A program made the translations under genes and the position numbers. DNA of 6,952 nt, taken from Clostridiales bacterium (GTDB lineage Bacteria > Bacillota > Clostridia > Peptostreptococcales > Anaerovoracaceae). Shown here in pieces: positions 6,250 to 6,952 of this stretch. Location of the stretch: positions 1 through 6,952 of the forward strand of contig WRFF01000093.1 in the NCBI GenBank assembly GCA_009778945.1. The letters run 5' to 3'. Position 1 is the first letter of the stretch; every line of letters starts with the position of its first letter. The notes beneath the pieces were generated by a model. The model was given only the letters and a program-made list of their open reading frames with translations. It was not told the DNA's origin and did not search any database.

Positions 6250-6278
6250 ATTATAGCTGAATCGGGAGGATACGTCTT
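6250..6278 (-). promoter_or_regulatory. Putative sigma-70-type promoter upstream of legB
   Basis: The 78-base gap 6200-6277 is the largest in the window. On the minus strand it holds a consensus -10 box TATAAT (6250-6255) and, 17 bases upstream, AAGACG (6273-6278), which matches TTGACA at three of six positions. Transcription would begin near 6243 and give a leader of about 44 bases before the legB ATG, containing the AAGGA site. The -35 overlaps the first base of the upstream TAA stop. No terminator hairpin is visible in the gap, so the upstream gene could also read through. The box is in the one AT-rich stretch, so chance is possible. Confidence 0.5.
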
Positions 6279-6952
6279 TAATTCTTCAGAATGTCTTCCA
6301 ACGAGGCTCTCTCGAAGATCTCCAGCTGTCCGCCCCTTGTGGCGTTACAGATGCGGATGCCACGCCTTTCCGCATACCTGCGCAGCTTCCTGTAGGCGTC
6401 CATCGATTTGTCTCTCAACTCGTTCATCCGTTCTTCGGAATGCACATCGACAATCCCTCTTCTTTTCAGTGATTCCGTGAATTTTTGGATTTTCTCATCA
6501 TAATAATCCCGTACGGCGTGAGCTCCCTGATGCGCGGAATCCGTCGCGTCGACGCCGACCAAATACAATTCCCTGCAGCCCAGGGTGATCGCGAACTCGA
6601 CCATCATGGTCATCACCGTCGCCGACGGCAGGTAATGATAGGCCAGCACATTTCCGCGCACCCGATAGTTTTCGGAATTCAGATAGGGCAGTTTCAAAGC
6701 GTCCCACGGGCGGGTCGCCATATAGCGCCAGGCAAATTCGCGGACGACCAATTTCGAATCCCCGATATTGTCCAGAACGTCCTGGGAATGCGTGCGCATG
6801 ATCGTGCTGTCCGCGACGCAGTAATACGAAGGCCGCCAAACCGTCTGCTCATAGAATTTGTAGATGAGATTGCATCCCAGCGTGATCTCATCTTTCAGAA
6901 GATCCAAATCCTCGCCGGTCAGGCTCGGGCCGTTTCCGATAAGAAAACAGCG
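6278..6952 (-). CDS. MptE-like/DUF115 family protein, N-terminus cut off by the window edge; probable glycan-locus transferase
   Basis: The frame is open to the window edge, giving 224 visible residues plus a TAA stop at 6278. The visible chain begins CFLIGNGPSLTGEDL, the phosphate/nucleotide-binding IGNGPSL motif of this family, so only a few residues are probably missing. A TTG at 6907 is an internal leucine codon, not the start, because the motif lies before it. WRPSYYCVADS follows, then the second half ATVMTMMVEFAITLGCRELYLVGVDAT, the conserved GVD strand. The C-terminus CNATRGGQLEIFERASLEDIL is also typical. The fold is shared with archaeal 6-hydroxymethylpterin pyrophosphokinase MptE, GT42 sialyltransferases and the core of Maf flagellin glycosylation factors. 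In bacteria such proteins sit in glycan and flagellar glycosylation loci. Next to a legionaminic acid operon it could transfer the sugar, but no transferase activity can be proved from sequence. Family firm, function open. Confidence 0.8.
   Translation of the reverse strand, partial: RCFLIGNGPSLTGEDLDLLKDEITLGCNLIYKFYEQTVWRPSYYCVADSTIMRTHSQDVLDNIGDSKLVVREFAWRYMATRPWDALKLPYLNSENYRVRGNVLAYHYLPSATVMTMMVEFAITLGCRELYLVGVDATDSAHQGAHAVRDYYDEKIQKFTESLKRRGIVDVHSEERMNELRDKSMDAYRKLRRYAERRGIRICNATRGGQLEIFERASLEDILKN

Noticed and set aside
6278..6907. TTG at 6907 as the start of the MptE-like gene
   Set aside because: The frame stays open upstream and encodes the conserved IGNGPSL motif before that codon, so the gene is simply cut by the window edge.
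1..6952. RNA genes, CRISPR array, insertion sequences, prophage or defence genes
   Set aside because: I looked for tRNA-like cloverleafs, spaced direct repeats, transposase motifs and terminal repeats and saw none; the window is almost fully occupied by the operon.

Overview
The window is a single dense run of minus-strand genes that reads as part of a nonulosonic (sialic-acid-like) sugar operon. The most likely product is legionaminic acid (Leg) made by the GDP-sugar route. Seven genes lie head to tail with almost no space between them, and the plus strand carries no credible gene. Base composition is fairly GC-rich, roughly 55-60% by eye, so this is not Campylobacter, where the pathway is best known. 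One gene has a canonical AAGGAGG Shine-Dalgarno site. The proteins look like those of GC-rich Clostridia/Bacillota or other environmental anaerobes, but the sequence does not settle the taxon.

In transcription order (right to left) the genes are as follows. (1) An MptE-like/DUF115 protein (6952-6278) is cut by the window edge at its N-terminus and is the only candidate here for acting on finished glycan. After it comes a 78-base gap with a good -10 box. (2) LegB, a nucleotide-sugar 4,6-dehydratase (6199-5219). (3) A CBS-domain plus nucleotidyltransferase protein of the PtmE type (5217-4162). (4) A NeuD/PglD-type left-handed beta-helix acetyltransferase (4165-3509). (5) LegI/NeuB, the PEP-dependent synthase (3512-2511). 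(6) A GNAT-family acyltransferase (2514-1633). (7) LegG/NeuC, the hydrolysing 2-epimerase (1571-411). (8) A PIG-L/LmbE deacetylase (418 to base 1), cut at its C-terminus by the window edge. Counting both partial genes there are eight coding features. Three junctions are 4-base ATGA overlaps, one is a 1-base gap and one an 8-base overlap, which indicates co-transcription and translational coupling.

In the known pathway PtmE would make GDP-glucosamine. After N-acetylation, LegB would form the 4-keto-6-deoxy sugar, an aminotransferase (LegC) would add the 4-amino group, an acetyltransferase (LegH role) would acetylate it, LegG would release the 2-epimerised free sugar, LegI would condense it with phosphoenolpyruvate, and LegF would activate the product with CMP. 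LegC and LegF are not in this window. The extras are the second acyltransferase and the PIG-L deacetylase, which suggest that an N-acyl group of the sugar may be removed or exchanged. I infer this from gene content only.

I see no RNA gene, insertion sequence, CRISPR array or clear terminator. Two perfect inverted repeats inside coding sequence are worth noting: a GGGGAC/GTCCCC palindrome in the GNAT gene and a 9-bp-stem hairpin in the CBS region of the ptmE-like gene. I do not see a wholly new system; the novelty, if any, is in the gene combination.
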